Origin: Bacteroidales bacterium
GTDB lineage: Bacteria > Bacteroidota > Bacteroidia > Bacteroidales > P3
Direction: 5' to 3'
DNA length: 64,000 nt
Assembly (NCBI GenBank): GCA_017633985.1
Contig: JAGBOF010000016.1
Location: forward strand, 35,852-99,851
In this document: positions 55,885-63,899 of the stretch, in pieces
Layout of the letters: every line of letters starts with the position of its first letter
How positions within the stretch are numbered: the stretch's first letter is position 1
Translations under genes and position numbers: made by a program
The notes under the pieces: model-generated
The model's input: only the letters and a program-made list of their open reading frames with translations
What the model was told of the DNA's origin: nothing
Database searches by the model: none

Positions 55885-58800
55885 CTATTCTATTATCAAC
55901 GGTTGCGTAAATTTACCCACATTTATGTAGTAAACTCCCGCTTCAAATTTGCTAACGTTGATCTTGAATTTCGGAGATTGTACATTGGATTTGTAAACTA
56001 CTTTTCCGCTATTGTTTACAATGGAAACAGTTTCATTTTTATCCAATGTTAAATGTCCCAAATCCAATGTAATTACATCATGTGCAGGGTTCGGATAAAT
56101 TTGTAGGGAGTTGCCGTTGTCGATTTCATCTATGCCTGAATCTTTAAGGGTTTTGAAGACGATTTCTGCACCAAATACGGTATCATTACCTATTGCCGCA
56201 AAAGCGTGATAAGTATACTGTGTTTCTTTTTCAAGATTTGTTACCGTGTAACTGATTTCTTCGCCTTCCGCTTCAATGGTTGTGTATTCAGTGTCATATT
56301 CTTTTTTGTACTGAAATCCTTGCGAAGATATGTTTTTGCTGTCTGTTTCAACCTTACCGTTCAATGTTGCAGAATTATCGGTAATGTCCGTAGCGAATGA
56401 CGTAGATACATTTAGTTCTATGCCTTGTTGCCAACCCAAGATAGGAAAACCGTTATTCAGTTCTATCTCATAATCCTTTTTAAAGGCCGGAGCAGACAAA
56501 GATGTATTTAAAAGCGTTACAAATTCGTCGGTTTTCATTTCTTCGTCAGTCTTTCCTTCGCCTGCTTTGGTGTCAGTTGTACCTGATTTCTTTGATACAA
56601 CCAGACCTATAGCTTTATTCTGACCTGTTGTTGTGGTAGAGAAATAGAAATTGTACGTCAAAACATCATTAGCACCGCCTATAATAGCACCGATAGCCGT
56701 TTCGCCTAAACCGATAACAGGTGCGGCAACATAGGAATTGCGTACAACGCCTTGATTAGAATATCCGACTAAACCACCTATGTAGTTATTACCTTGAACT
56801 TGACATGTGTTATAGCACGAGGTAATAATGGAATTGTCACCTTTATCTTGATAACCCATAAATCCGCCTGAATAACTTGCAGCATACAGGTATCCACCGT
56901 TTACATAGCAGTTGGTAATCTTGGAATTGACGGCATAACCAATCATTCCGCCTGTATATTTCTTCGAGACAACGTTTACATTTGCTATTCCCAAGTTCTT
57001 TATCTCTGCGTCCATGGTATACCCGAACAAACCTTGGCAGGAATCCTGTAATTTTTCGATATTGACGTTATAAATTATATGATTATTACCGTCAAATGTA
57101 CCTCTGAATGGATATCCTTGGTAAATACCATATTTTTCTCTTTTTCCTATAGCAATAACATTATTTGTAACAGATGAATCAAGATAAATATCATTCATCA
57201 GTTTATAGTTAGCCTCCGTATATCTACCGAGAACCTCATTATATAAGCCTGTATTATTGTTTATCAATTCAGCTAACAAACTTAAATCTTCGGCGGTACT
57301 TATTTGATGAACGTCTCCTTGATATTCAAACGGCAGAGTTTTAAATGTTTTATAGCCATAGTAGTCATAATAAGATTCATAATATTTGCCATAAGCATAA
57401 CAAAAGATTTTATATTTATAGGTAGTGTTGAAATCTAAATTTGTTAAGTTATAAGAAAAATCTCCGTCTGTGTTTATAACTAACAAGGTATCGGTATCAT
57501 TAAATATAAATCCCATAGAGTTGATACTGTCTATAGGTACATCACCCCAAGAGATATGCCCGTTAATCGTTGCAACTGTTTTATTAATATTAGTTGCATC
57601 TAAAGCAGAAAGAGTTATATTTTTAGTCGTAAAATATTTCTCTGTTTTTATTGTATCACCGTTCCATAATACAGAAAAAGTGTAATAGCTATACTTTGTT
57701 CCCGCAGATAGATTCGTGATTGTTGCATAGACAGTATCACCTTCAGAAGATGCTATCACTTGGTCATTGAATAGAACGCCGTTTTCAGATATTCCACTAT
57801 CAGTATGAAAATACGCTGTAATATTTGCAGTAGTTTGAGTTGTGGTACAATTAGCAAATTGTTCAAGAGTTTTTGTATTAAAAGTTTGTATGTTTCCTAT
57901 AATGCTGTCCTTATTATTGATTAATAGGAATGGATAATAAGAATATGTGGTGTTAGGTCTTAATTGGGTAATATCTACTGTTAGGGTATCACTATGATCT
58001 ATTGCTATAGTACTGTCATTGAAAATGATGCCGCAGTAAACCCCACTGTCATTTCCTTTGTAAACTGTATCTGTCCTCCAATATACATCAACTATTTGAT
58101 AACCGAAATATGTTGTAATATGGGAAGTAGTTGGTGTTGTTGTAGCGGATGATTTTATAATATTATTCACAGGTAATGTCGCCAAACTTTGCTGTGAACC
58201 TTTAATGGTGTCACCATTCCATAATACACAAAATGGATAATATGTATAAGATGTATTGGGATACAAATTTACTATATTGGCTGTTAGGGTATCAGCCACT
58301 CCTGTTATCCAAACTTCATTATTACATATAATACCGTTAACAATAACTCCTTCTTCGTTATTAAAGTATGCTGTAATGGTTGCGGTAGTTTGCTTAATAT
58401 TTTTAGATTCTGCTGATTGTTTTAACGGTAATATCCAGATAGAGTCTATAACATCAAAAAGAGTGTCACCCTGATTTGAAACGATAAATGGTCTATAGTA
58501 AAATATAGTGTCAGGTTTTAAGAATTGTGCCTTATAAATAGAATCTAAATCTTGTGCTATACTCCATACATTACCGTCTTGAGAATATTGTATATTTTTT
58601 GACGAAATATTATCATGATTGTACCAATTTACAATAAATTCAGCCGTTGTTGCAGAAGCGGAATAATTTACAGTTTTCTTTAACCGTAATGACGCCCTCA
58701 TTTCTCCGTATGATATTTTATTTTTTGTTTTTACATACGGTCTAATATAATATTGTTTATCATTTTTTATATATCCTATAATAGTATTATCGGATGATGT

Positions 58801-60183
58801 TAATACAATCTTATTAGATAAAATATCTGGACTATCATTTGTTTCAGAATAAACAAATCCTGTTTCAATTATAGAATCTCCGAAAGATTTAAACGAAGCA
58901 TATAATTTTAAACTGTCCTTTGATGCTATGGATATACTAAAAGTATCTATATCAACAAAATTTGTTGTGTCTCCTATATGAAACATTATATTTCCTGTAG
59001 AATTATTTTCTTTTATTCTGTATAAGGGTTTGTTTAAGTTATTACCGCTCTTTGATTTTGATGAAGGAGTAGTATCATCGGTAAATTCTCTTTTATTTTT
59101 TGTTCCAGGGAATGCTTGTCCGCTATCATAATGCGATGTATTATTATTTGCGGGTATAAGTTCAAAGCCTAAATCAGATGGATTTGCATTCAGCATATTC
59201 TTGCTGTCCTCTTGCCAATCTTTGATTTTATTGTCATCCACTCTGTATATAATAAGTCCATGTCCTGGCAGATAACTGTCAAAATTTTCCTGCTGTCTAT
59301 TTTCTAATATGAAATATTCATTTGAATCATTGTTGTAATTTAAACGGATTGCTTTTCCTGTTTGACCTAGTTCACCAAGAGTATAATCATTATCAATAGA
59401 ACCTTCCTCTATATCAACATATCCTAACAAACTTCTTTCTAAAGCATTCCATAACGGGGGATTTGCTCCGTTGTTATTATACAGTCCACTTGCCATTACA
59501 TCCCATGAACCAGGATGAAAAGCCTGTCCACCACTATATTGGTAGTCTGTATCATAGGTGTCAGGTAATCCTAATACATGGGAAATCTCATGGCAGATAG
59601 TTCCAATTTTGATACTATTGCCCATTAATTCTGAAGAACATGAGTATTGATTTATGCGAACTCCATCCAAATCTATAGGACCTGACCTATACCATTGTAA
59701 CTTTGAAGTCTGTGGCCACATATCTTCAGTGTCTCCTGATAAGTCTTGAGAATATCCTGCATATAATACATATACACAATCAACATAACCGTCTCCGTCA
59801 TTATCAAAAGCTGAATAATCTACATCTTTATCAGCTGCCTTAACTGCATGATTTATTAAAGGACGTTCTAAAAAGGCAGCATCTGAGTTATAATATTTTT
59901 TTGTATAACCTAACTCATACGGACCTACAACTGTCGCCTGAATGTTAAGTTTATTAGAAGATGAGGCTTTAAAGTAGTCATTAACTGAACCGGAATGTCC
60001 GTTTAAAGAATACCCCGACTGATTAAATAAATCTTCTACTTCTTCTCTGGATGTTGTAAACTCTAAATCATTAAAAGATACTAAAATAACAATTATTTTA
60101 TAATCTTTTACAACTTGTCCTTTCGTTATTAATCCGATATTTAAAAGGATTATAACCAATAAAATTCTTGTTAATTCTTTCAT
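55885..60183 (-). CDS. M6 metalloprotease with Fn3-like repeats, GLUG repeats and T9SS sorting domain
   Basis: From ATG 60183 the 1432-residue product has a signal peptide, then directly an M6 catalytic domain with zinc motif HEISHVLGLPDTYD near residue 200; calcium-type DNDGDGYVDCVYV precedes it. Unlike the protease at 12709 it lacks a propeptide. Several Fn3-like repeats follow (about 400-960), with recurring phrases such as LRPNTTYSYYPF and TATITAYFNNEEG-like segments, then a GLUG-type beta-helix (about 990-1210, QGLFGYTMDAEIKNLGIANV, GGMIGYAVNSKITNCYV) and a type A sorting domain ending GVYYINVGKFTQPLIIE. It should be a T9SS-exported surface protease or adhesin. Its mRNA leader holds a large hairpin. 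Confidence 0.9.
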   Translation of the reverse strand: MKELTRILLVIILLNIGLITKGQVVKDYKIIVILVSFNDLEFTTSREEVEDLFNQSGYSLNGHSGSVNDYFKASSSNKLNIQATVVGPYELGYTKKYYNSDAAFLERPLINHAVKAADKDVDYSAFDNDGDGYVDCVYVLYAGYSQDLSGDTEDMWPQTSKLQWYRSGPIDLDGVRINQYSCSSELMGNSIKIGTICHEISHVLGLPDTYDTDYQYSGGQAFHPGSWDVMASGLYNNNGANPPLWNALERSLLGYVDIEEGSIDNDYTLGELGQTGKAIRLNYNNDSNEYFILENRQQENFDSYLPGHGLIIYRVDDNKIKDWQEDSKNMLNANPSDLGFELIPANNNTSHYDSGQAFPGTKNKREFTDDTTPSSKSKSGNNLNKPLYRIKENNSTGNIMFHIGDTTNFVDIDTFSISIASKDSLKLYASFKSFGDSIIETGFVYSETNDSPDILSNKIVLTSSDNTIIGYIKNDKQYYIRPYVKTKNKISYGEMRASLRLKKTVNYSASATTAEFIVNWYNHDNISSKNIQYSQDGNVWSIAQDLDSIYKAQFLKPDTIFYYRPFIVSNQGDTLFDVIDSIWILPLKQSAESKNIKQTTATITAYFNNEEGVIVNGIICNNEVWITGVADTLTANIVNLYPNTSYTYYPFCVLWNGDTIKGSQQSLATLPVNNIIKSSATTTPTTSHITTYFGYQIVDVYWRTDTVYKGNDSGVYCGIIFNDSTIAIDHSDTLTVDITQLRPNTTYSYYPFLLINNKDSIIGNIQTFNTKTLEQFANCTTTQTTANITAYFHTDSGISENGVLFNDQVIASSEGDTVYATITNLSAGTKYSYYTFSVLWNGDTIKTEKYFTTKNITLSALDATNINKTVATINGHISWGDVPIDSINSMGFIFNDTDTLLVINTDGDFSYNLTNLDFNTTYKYKIFCYAYGKYYESYYDYYGYKTFKTLPFEYQGDVHQISTAEDLSLLAELINNNTGLYNEVLGRYTEANYKLMNDIYLDSSVTNNVIAIGKREKYGIYQGYPFRGTFDGNNHIIYNVNIEKLQDSCQGLFGYTMDAEIKNLGIANVNVVSKKYTGGMIGYAVNSKITNCYVNGGYLYAASYSGGFMGYQDKGDNSIITSCYNTCQVQGNNYIGGLVGYSNQGVVRNSYVAAPVIGLGETAIGAIIGGANDVLTYNFYFSTTTTGQNKAIGLVVSKKSGTTDTKAGEGKTDEEMKTDEFVTLLNTSLSAPAFKKDYEIELNNGFPILGWQQGIELNVSTSFATDITDNSATLNGKVETDSKNISSQGFQYKKEYDTEYTTIEAEGEEISYTVTNLEKETQYTYHAFAAIGNDTVFGAEIVFKTLKDSGIDEIDNGNSLQIYPNPAHDVITLDLGHLTLDKNETVSIVNNSGKVVYKSNVQSPKFKINVSKFEAGVYYINVGKFTQPLIIE

Positions 60184-60262
60184 GTTAATCTTTGTTTTAT
60201 TTGTTATCAACTTTTTGTCTACGTTTTGACATATTGCATAAAAAATTATCGTGAAACTTTCT

Positions 60263-60395
60263 GTTGTGTTTCCCTAGGCTTGCTACAACCTTCATTACCT
60301 AACAATAAAGCTCACGATATAGTGAGCATTAGAACTTCATTGTTCATTGGTAATGTTTCTTGTAATATGTAGCAAATTTATATAGGGAAACAACC
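60263..60395 (-). ncRNA. Large nested hairpin in the M6 protease leader
   Basis: Five nested inverted pairs share one axis: GTTTCCCTA (60268) with TAGGGAAAC (60383), TTGCTACA (60280) with TGTAGCAA (60368), CATTACC (60293) with GGTAATG (60349), AACAAT (60301) with ATTGTT (60339), and at the tip GCTCAC GATATA GTGAGC (60310-60327). The structure lies between the promoter at 60477-60506 and the ATG at 60183, so it would be transcribed as part of a leader of nearly 290 nt. It could be a cis-regulatory RNA, a separate small RNA, or the remnant of a palindromic mobile element. No family is recognised. Confidence 0.6.
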
Positions 60396-60462
60396 GAACT
60401 AAAGCTAACGCTGTATTTCTAATATGTCTATATTTACTTTACATTTTATTTCTAATTTAAAA

Positions 60463-60508
60463 GTTTTTACCAATTGCAAAAGTACGAAACTTTTTTGAAC
60501 TGACAAGA
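60463..60508 (-). promoter_or_regulatory. 46-bp repeat, copy A: promoter of the M6 protease
   Basis: Identical over 46 bp to 61263-61308. On the minus strand it holds TTG and TACTTTTG 19 bp apart, a full Bacteroidetes-type promoter (-7 box at 60477-60484). It lies between the toxin terminator and the M6 protease leader. Confidence 0.7.
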
Positions 60509-60520
60509 TTTGTAAAATAA

Positions 60521-60556
60521 AAACGACAAGCAAGTTAATAACTTTGTTTGTCGTTT
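60521..60556 (-). terminator. Terminator of the toxin-antitoxin operon
   Basis: AAACGACAA (60521-60529) pairs with TTGTCGTTT (60548-60556), with further pairing inside. On the minus strand a TTATTTT tract follows. Confidence 0.7.
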
Positions 60557-60578
60557 CTTTTTTAATTGAGAATATATT

Positions 60579-60983
60579 TTACTTTAAGAATTCTTCAGGA
60601 GTTAAGACTGTAATATCAGATAATTCAAAGTCTTTCTTATTCCGCGTAATTATTGTGTCGGCACCGAAATTCAATGCAGAAAAATATTGAATTGCATCCT
60701 CCAAATCGTTAAACGAAGATTCAAGAGATTGTTTAACGATAGAGGAATCTACATCGGTAGTTTGACATAATTGATTCCAAATATTCAGTTTCTTTCTTCT
60801 TATCTCAAACGGAAATTTCAACTTTGTCAAAATATATTCTGCCGTTGAGTAAGTAAGAGAGGAGCAACACAGAATATTATTATGCTCTCTGATTTTCTTT
60901 ATCACTGCCAAGGAATAGACATACCATGGTTGTCGTTCAGTAAGATAATCAATAACAATATTTGTATCTAAAAATATCTTCAT
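60579..60983 (-). CDS. PIN-domain toxin (VapC-like ribonuclease)
   Basis: From ATG 60983 the 134-residue protein has the PIN acidic residues: KIFLDTNIVIDYLTERQPW with two aspartates, TYSTAEYILTK with a glutamate in the middle, SFNDLEDAIQYFSALNFGAD and TIITRNKKDF at the C-terminus. PIN toxins are magnesium-dependent RNases that cut tRNA or rRNA and stop growth when the antitoxin is lost. An upstream start at 61013 would extend into the antitoxin gene and is rejected. It overlaps the antitoxin stop by four bases (ATGA), the usual arrangement of such pairs. Confidence 0.88.
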   Translation of the reverse strand: MKIFLDTNIVIDYLTERQPWYVYSLAVIKKIREHNNILCCSSLTYSTAEYILTKLKFPFEIRRKKLNIWNQLCQTTDVDSSIVKQSLESSFNDLEDAIQYFSALNFGADTIITRNKKDFELSDITVLTPEEFLK

Positions 60984-61252
60984 AATCCGTATTTCTCCTG
61001 CATATATTCCCACTTGATATCGTCATAGTCCGTATTGTCAGGAATACTATACCCCATACGCATACTTTCCGCTAATGGATCGGAACCGTTTTCAATATTC
61101 TTTAAATTCAATACTTGATCGGTCTTACTTTTTTGCTCGGACGCATTAATTAATATGTGTCTGACACTTTCCAATATTCCCTGCAACTGATTATAATCAT
61201 TGATATTATTGACAGTATCAAATATTGAATATTTCAATTCTAAAGTATTCAT
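60980..61252 (-). CDS. Antitoxin of the PIN toxin pair
   Basis: From ATG 61252 the 90-residue protein opens MNTLELKYSIFDTVNNIND, like the helical N-terminus of many Bacteroidetes antitoxins, and ends in an acidic and aromatic tail (YDDIKWEYMQEKYGL) that could wrap the PIN active site. No ribbon-helix-helix, AbrB or Phd DNA-binding domain is visible. The role is inferred from its position: first gene, ATGA overlap with the toxin, own promoter 25 bp upstream. A start at 61315 would cover the promoter and is rejected. Confidence 0.75.
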   Translation of the reverse strand: MNTLELKYSIFDTVNNINDYNQLQGILESVRHILINASEQKSKTDQVLNLKNIENGSDPLAESMRMGYSIPDNTDYDDIKWEYMQEKYGL

Positions 61253-61262
61253 ATTACTTTTT

Positions 61263-61308
61263 GTTTTTACCAATTGCAAAAGTACGAAACTTTTTTGAAC
61301 TGACAAGA
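61263..61308 (-). promoter_or_regulatory. 46-bp repeat, copy B: promoter of the toxin-antitoxin operon
   Basis: Identical over 46 bp to 60463-60508, exactly 800 bp away. On the minus strand TTG (complement of 61304-61306) and TACTTTTG (complement of 61277-61284) are 19 bp apart, and the antitoxin ATG follows 24 bp later. Confidence 0.75.
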
Positions 61309-61344
61309 AAAACATATACAGAAAAGATGTATATAAAAATAATA

Positions 61345-61455
61345 ACGCCGTCCCGCGAAATTAATCAGCGATATAAAAAAATAATCTGCGTGATTAATAA
61401 AATAATCTGCGAAGATAATTTTTTCTTCTCGCAGATTATTTTATTAAGACGGCGT
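61345..61455. repeat. 21-bp phased heptamer array, six cores
   Basis: Cores start at 61345 (ACGCCGT), 61366 (CAGCGAT), 61386 (CTGCGTG), 61407 (CTGCGAA), 61428 (CTCGCAG) and 61449 (ACGGCGT). One interval is 20 bp and the rest are 21 bp. First and last cores are reverse complements; cores four and five extend to a stem starting AAAATAATCTGCGA. It is the longest array here and lies between the antitoxin promoter and the stop of the leucine-rich-repeat gene, where it can terminate the latter. Confidence 0.9.
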
Positions 61456-61482
61456 CTTATTTCCGTAGTTTGTAACTTCATA

Positions 61483-63825
61483 TTATTCTATTATCAATGG
61501 CTGCGTGAATTTACCCACTTTGATGTAATAAACTCCCGCTTCAAAGTTGCTAACATTGATGTCTTTAACGCCTTTAATGTTTTTGATTTCTCTAACAACC
61601 TGCCCTTTGTTGTCAATTATCTTTATATCGCCGTCGGCATGAATAGTTACTTTATCTTTTGCAGGGTTTGGATAAATGCTTATTATCTTCTCTTGCGGTA
61701 TATCCTCAATGCCCGCCGTAACTTGCAGTATTAGTGTAACAATACTGTCGCATCCGTCCTCGGTTTGTAGATTTAATGTATATTCTCCCGCATCTGATTC
61801 AGTAAATCCATAACCCATATAAGTTTCTCCTGCATTTATTTCCGCATAGATATATGTCCTCGTCACCCCGCACGGCGTTATCGTATCGTGAAGATACAAT
61901 GTATCCGTTAAGGTGATGGTATCTGTTAGTGTTAAGATAATTGTATCAGTTGTATTGATAGTATCGTACAGCGTTAAGGTGATTGTATCGGTTAAAGTGA
62001 CGGTATCGGTCTGTGTTAAAACGATTGTATCAGTTGTGTTGACAGTATCATACAATGTTAAGGTTATAGTGTCGGTTAATGTGACAGTATCTGTCTGCGT
62101 TAAGGTTATAGTGTCGGTTAATGTGATAGTGTCGTATTCGGTAACCGTTACTGTATCGACTGTATTTACTGTGTCGTGAACAGTTTGTGTTACGGTGATT
62201 GTGTCATGTAACGTTACGGTATCGTAAAGTGTTGTTTCGATTGTGTCATGTAACGTTATTGTGTCGTAAAGTGTTGTTTCGATAGTGTCGTGTAGTGTTA
62301 CGGTGTCAATTATTGGGGTTCTTGCTGACATAACTATTCTGATAATACTGTCACAACCTGCATCAGTTTTAAGTTCCTGGATAAACGTTCCCTCAATCAC
62401 ATTATCCGAACAGATTTCCATAGTTATCGTCGTGTCAAAGCCCGCAGTAACTGTCAAATCCAACGTAACAATGCTATCGCAACCGTTGATTGTTGTTAAA
62501 TAAAGCGTATGCATTCCCGCTTCATTCGTGTTAAATCCGTTGTTATTATATGTCTGTCCTTTGCAAATCGTTGCGGTTATTGTGGTATCATACGTTGGGT
62601 TCACGGTAAGCGTTAAGGTGATTATGCTGTCGCGGTATTTATTGACGTTTACCGTCTTGGTATAGATGCCTGCCCCATACAATTCATTATCATCAAACAA
62701 ATATGCCTCGCCTTGGCAAATGGTTGCCGTGATATTATTATATATTGTATCAATGCTGTTGTCATAGTCGTAGAAAGTGATGGTCGTTACAACAGAGTCG
62801 CAACCGTTGATTGTTTGAAGGTTGTTTACTATTGTGTCGTAATAATCTTCGCCCTTTTCGTCCACGATTGTGTTTACGTAGATGGTTGTATCGCATACAG
62901 GATAGACAGTCAAGTTTATTGTAACGATGCTGTCGCAGCCGTCAGTGCTTTGTAATGTGTCCACGAAGATACCGCTTTGCATTGCCGTGCGGTCGTTAAA
63001 CACTTCGCCGTAGCATAAAGACATCGTTACAGAAGTATCGTAAGTTTTTGTTTGGATATTAGTAAAATCTCTCCACCCATAAGCGGTTTTGTAACTGTTC
63101 AGACTTCCGCAAGGAACTATCACAGTAATGTCTTTTGGTATTCCATCGAAAGCATAGACTAAAGTAGTAGGTGGATCTAGTGCTTTGCTTATTATTGTAT
63201 CTAATCCTGTACAATTCCAGAATGCATAACTTCTGATATCTGTCACGCTGTTGCCTATCGTCACGCTTGTCAATCCTGTACAATAACTGAATGCATATCT
63301 ACCAATAGACGTCACACTGTTTGGTATATCTATACTTGTCAGTCCTGTACAACCTTCGAATGCCCAATTATCAATAGATGTTACACTGTTTGGTATCTCA
63401 ACACTTGTTAACCCTGTACAACCTGCGAATGCTTCCTCTACAATGGATGTTACACTGTTTGGTATCTCAATGCTTGCCAAGCCTGTACATCCTGCGAATG
63501 CACGCATTCCGATGTATGTTACACTGTTTGGTAGCTCAATGCTTGTCAATCCTGTACAATTACGGAATGCTGCAGCATCAATAGTTGTTATACTGTTTGG
63601 CATCTCGATACTTGTCAATCCTGTACAACCATAGAATGCGCCACCTTCAATAGATGTTACACTGTTAGGTATCACAATACTTGTCAAGCCTGTACATCCT
63701 GCGAATGCTTCCTCTCCAATGGATGTTACACTGTTTGGCATCTCAACACTTGTCAACCCTTTACAATCCCCAAATGTTAATTTAGCAATAGATGTTACGC
63801 TGCTAGGTATCTCTATAATTGTCAA
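61483..63825 (-). CDS. BspA-like leucine-rich-repeat protein, 5' end missing
   Basis: About nine LRR_5 repeats of 23 residues (consensus IPNSVTSIGxxAFxGCTGLTS) fill the first 212 residues. Four or five adhesin-like repeats follow, each ending NGCDSIVTLDLTV or similar. A D-T-rich low-complexity stretch of about 140 residues (for example TVTLTDTITLTLYDTVNT) comes next, then another CDSIVTL repeat and a type A sorting domain ending GVYYIKVGKFTQPLIIE. BspA-like proteins bind host matrix. The only start is TTG at 63825, inside a repeat; the frame is open a further 20 codons, then meets TAA at 63886-63888. There is no signal peptide or promoter, so the copy is probably not expressed as a secreted protein. 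Confidence 0.82.
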   Translation of the reverse strand: MTIIEIPSSVTSIAKLTFGDCKGLTSVEMPNSVTSIGEEAFAGCTGLTSIVIPNSVTSIEGGAFYGCTGLTSIEMPNSITTIDAAAFRNCTGLTSIELPNSVTYIGMRAFAGCTGLASIEIPNSVTSIVEEAFAGCTGLTSVEIPNSVTSIDNWAFEGCTGLTSIDIPNSVTSIGRYAFSYCTGLTSVTIGNSVTDIRSYAFWNCTGLDTIISKALDPPTTLVYAFDGIPKDITVIVPCGSLNSYKTAYGWRDFTNIQTKTYDTSVTMSLCYGEVFNDRTAMQSGIFVDTLQSTDGCDSIVTINLTVYPVCDTTIYVNTIVDEKGEDYYDTIVNNLQTINGCDSVVTTITFYDYDNSIDTIYNNITATICQGEAYLFDDNELYGAGIYTKTVNVNKYRDSIITLTLTVNPTYDTTITATICKGQTYNNNGFNTNEAGMHTLYLTTINGCDSIVTLDLTVTAGFDTTITMEICSDNVIEGTFIQELKTDAGCDSIIRIVMSARTPIIDTVTLHDTIETTLYDTITLHDTIETTLYDTVTLHDTITVTQTVHDTVNTVDTVTVTEYDTITLTDTITLTQTDTVTLTDTITLTLYDTVNTTDTIVLTQTDTVTLTDTITLTLYDTINTTDTIILTLTDTITLTDTLYLHDTITPCGVTRTYIYAEINAGETYMGYGFTESDAGEYTLNLQTEDGCDSIVTLILQVTAGIEDIPQEKIISIYPNPAKDKVTIHADGDIKIIDNKGQVVREIKNIKGVKDINVSNFEAGVYYIKVGKFTQPLIIE

Positions 63826-63882
63826 TCCTGTACAATTACGGAATGCTCCATAACCTATTGTTGTTACGGAGAAATTTATAAC
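63170..63882 (-). repeat. Tandem 69-bp repeats encoding leucine-rich repeats
   Basis: About ten units of 69 bp, each coding for one 23-residue LRR_5 repeat. The units are similar enough at DNA level (recurring CCTGTACA and ACACTGTTTGG) to allow recombination between units or with other BspA-like genes. Confidence 0.85.
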
Positions 63883-63899
63883 TCTTTAGAAATCACTTT

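Noticed and set aside
60263..60395. Nested hairpin as a retron msr-msd or DGR component
   Set aside because: No reverse transcriptase gene lies in the window, and the element sits inside a protein-gene leader.
60463..61308. The 46-bp repeats as ends of an insertion sequence
   Set aside because: They are direct, not inverted, contain a consensus promoter, and enclose no transposase.
7760..61464. Phased arrays as CRISPR arrays
   Set aside because: The constant part is an AT-rich 14-mer and the variable part a 7-mer from a small recurring set; units are 21 bp, arrays usually have four cores, and no cas gene is present.
61913..62179. Valine/serine-rich plus-strand frame within the leucine-rich-repeat gene
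   Set aside because: It is the antisense reading of the D-T-rich repeats, so its low complexity is a mirror of the real gene.
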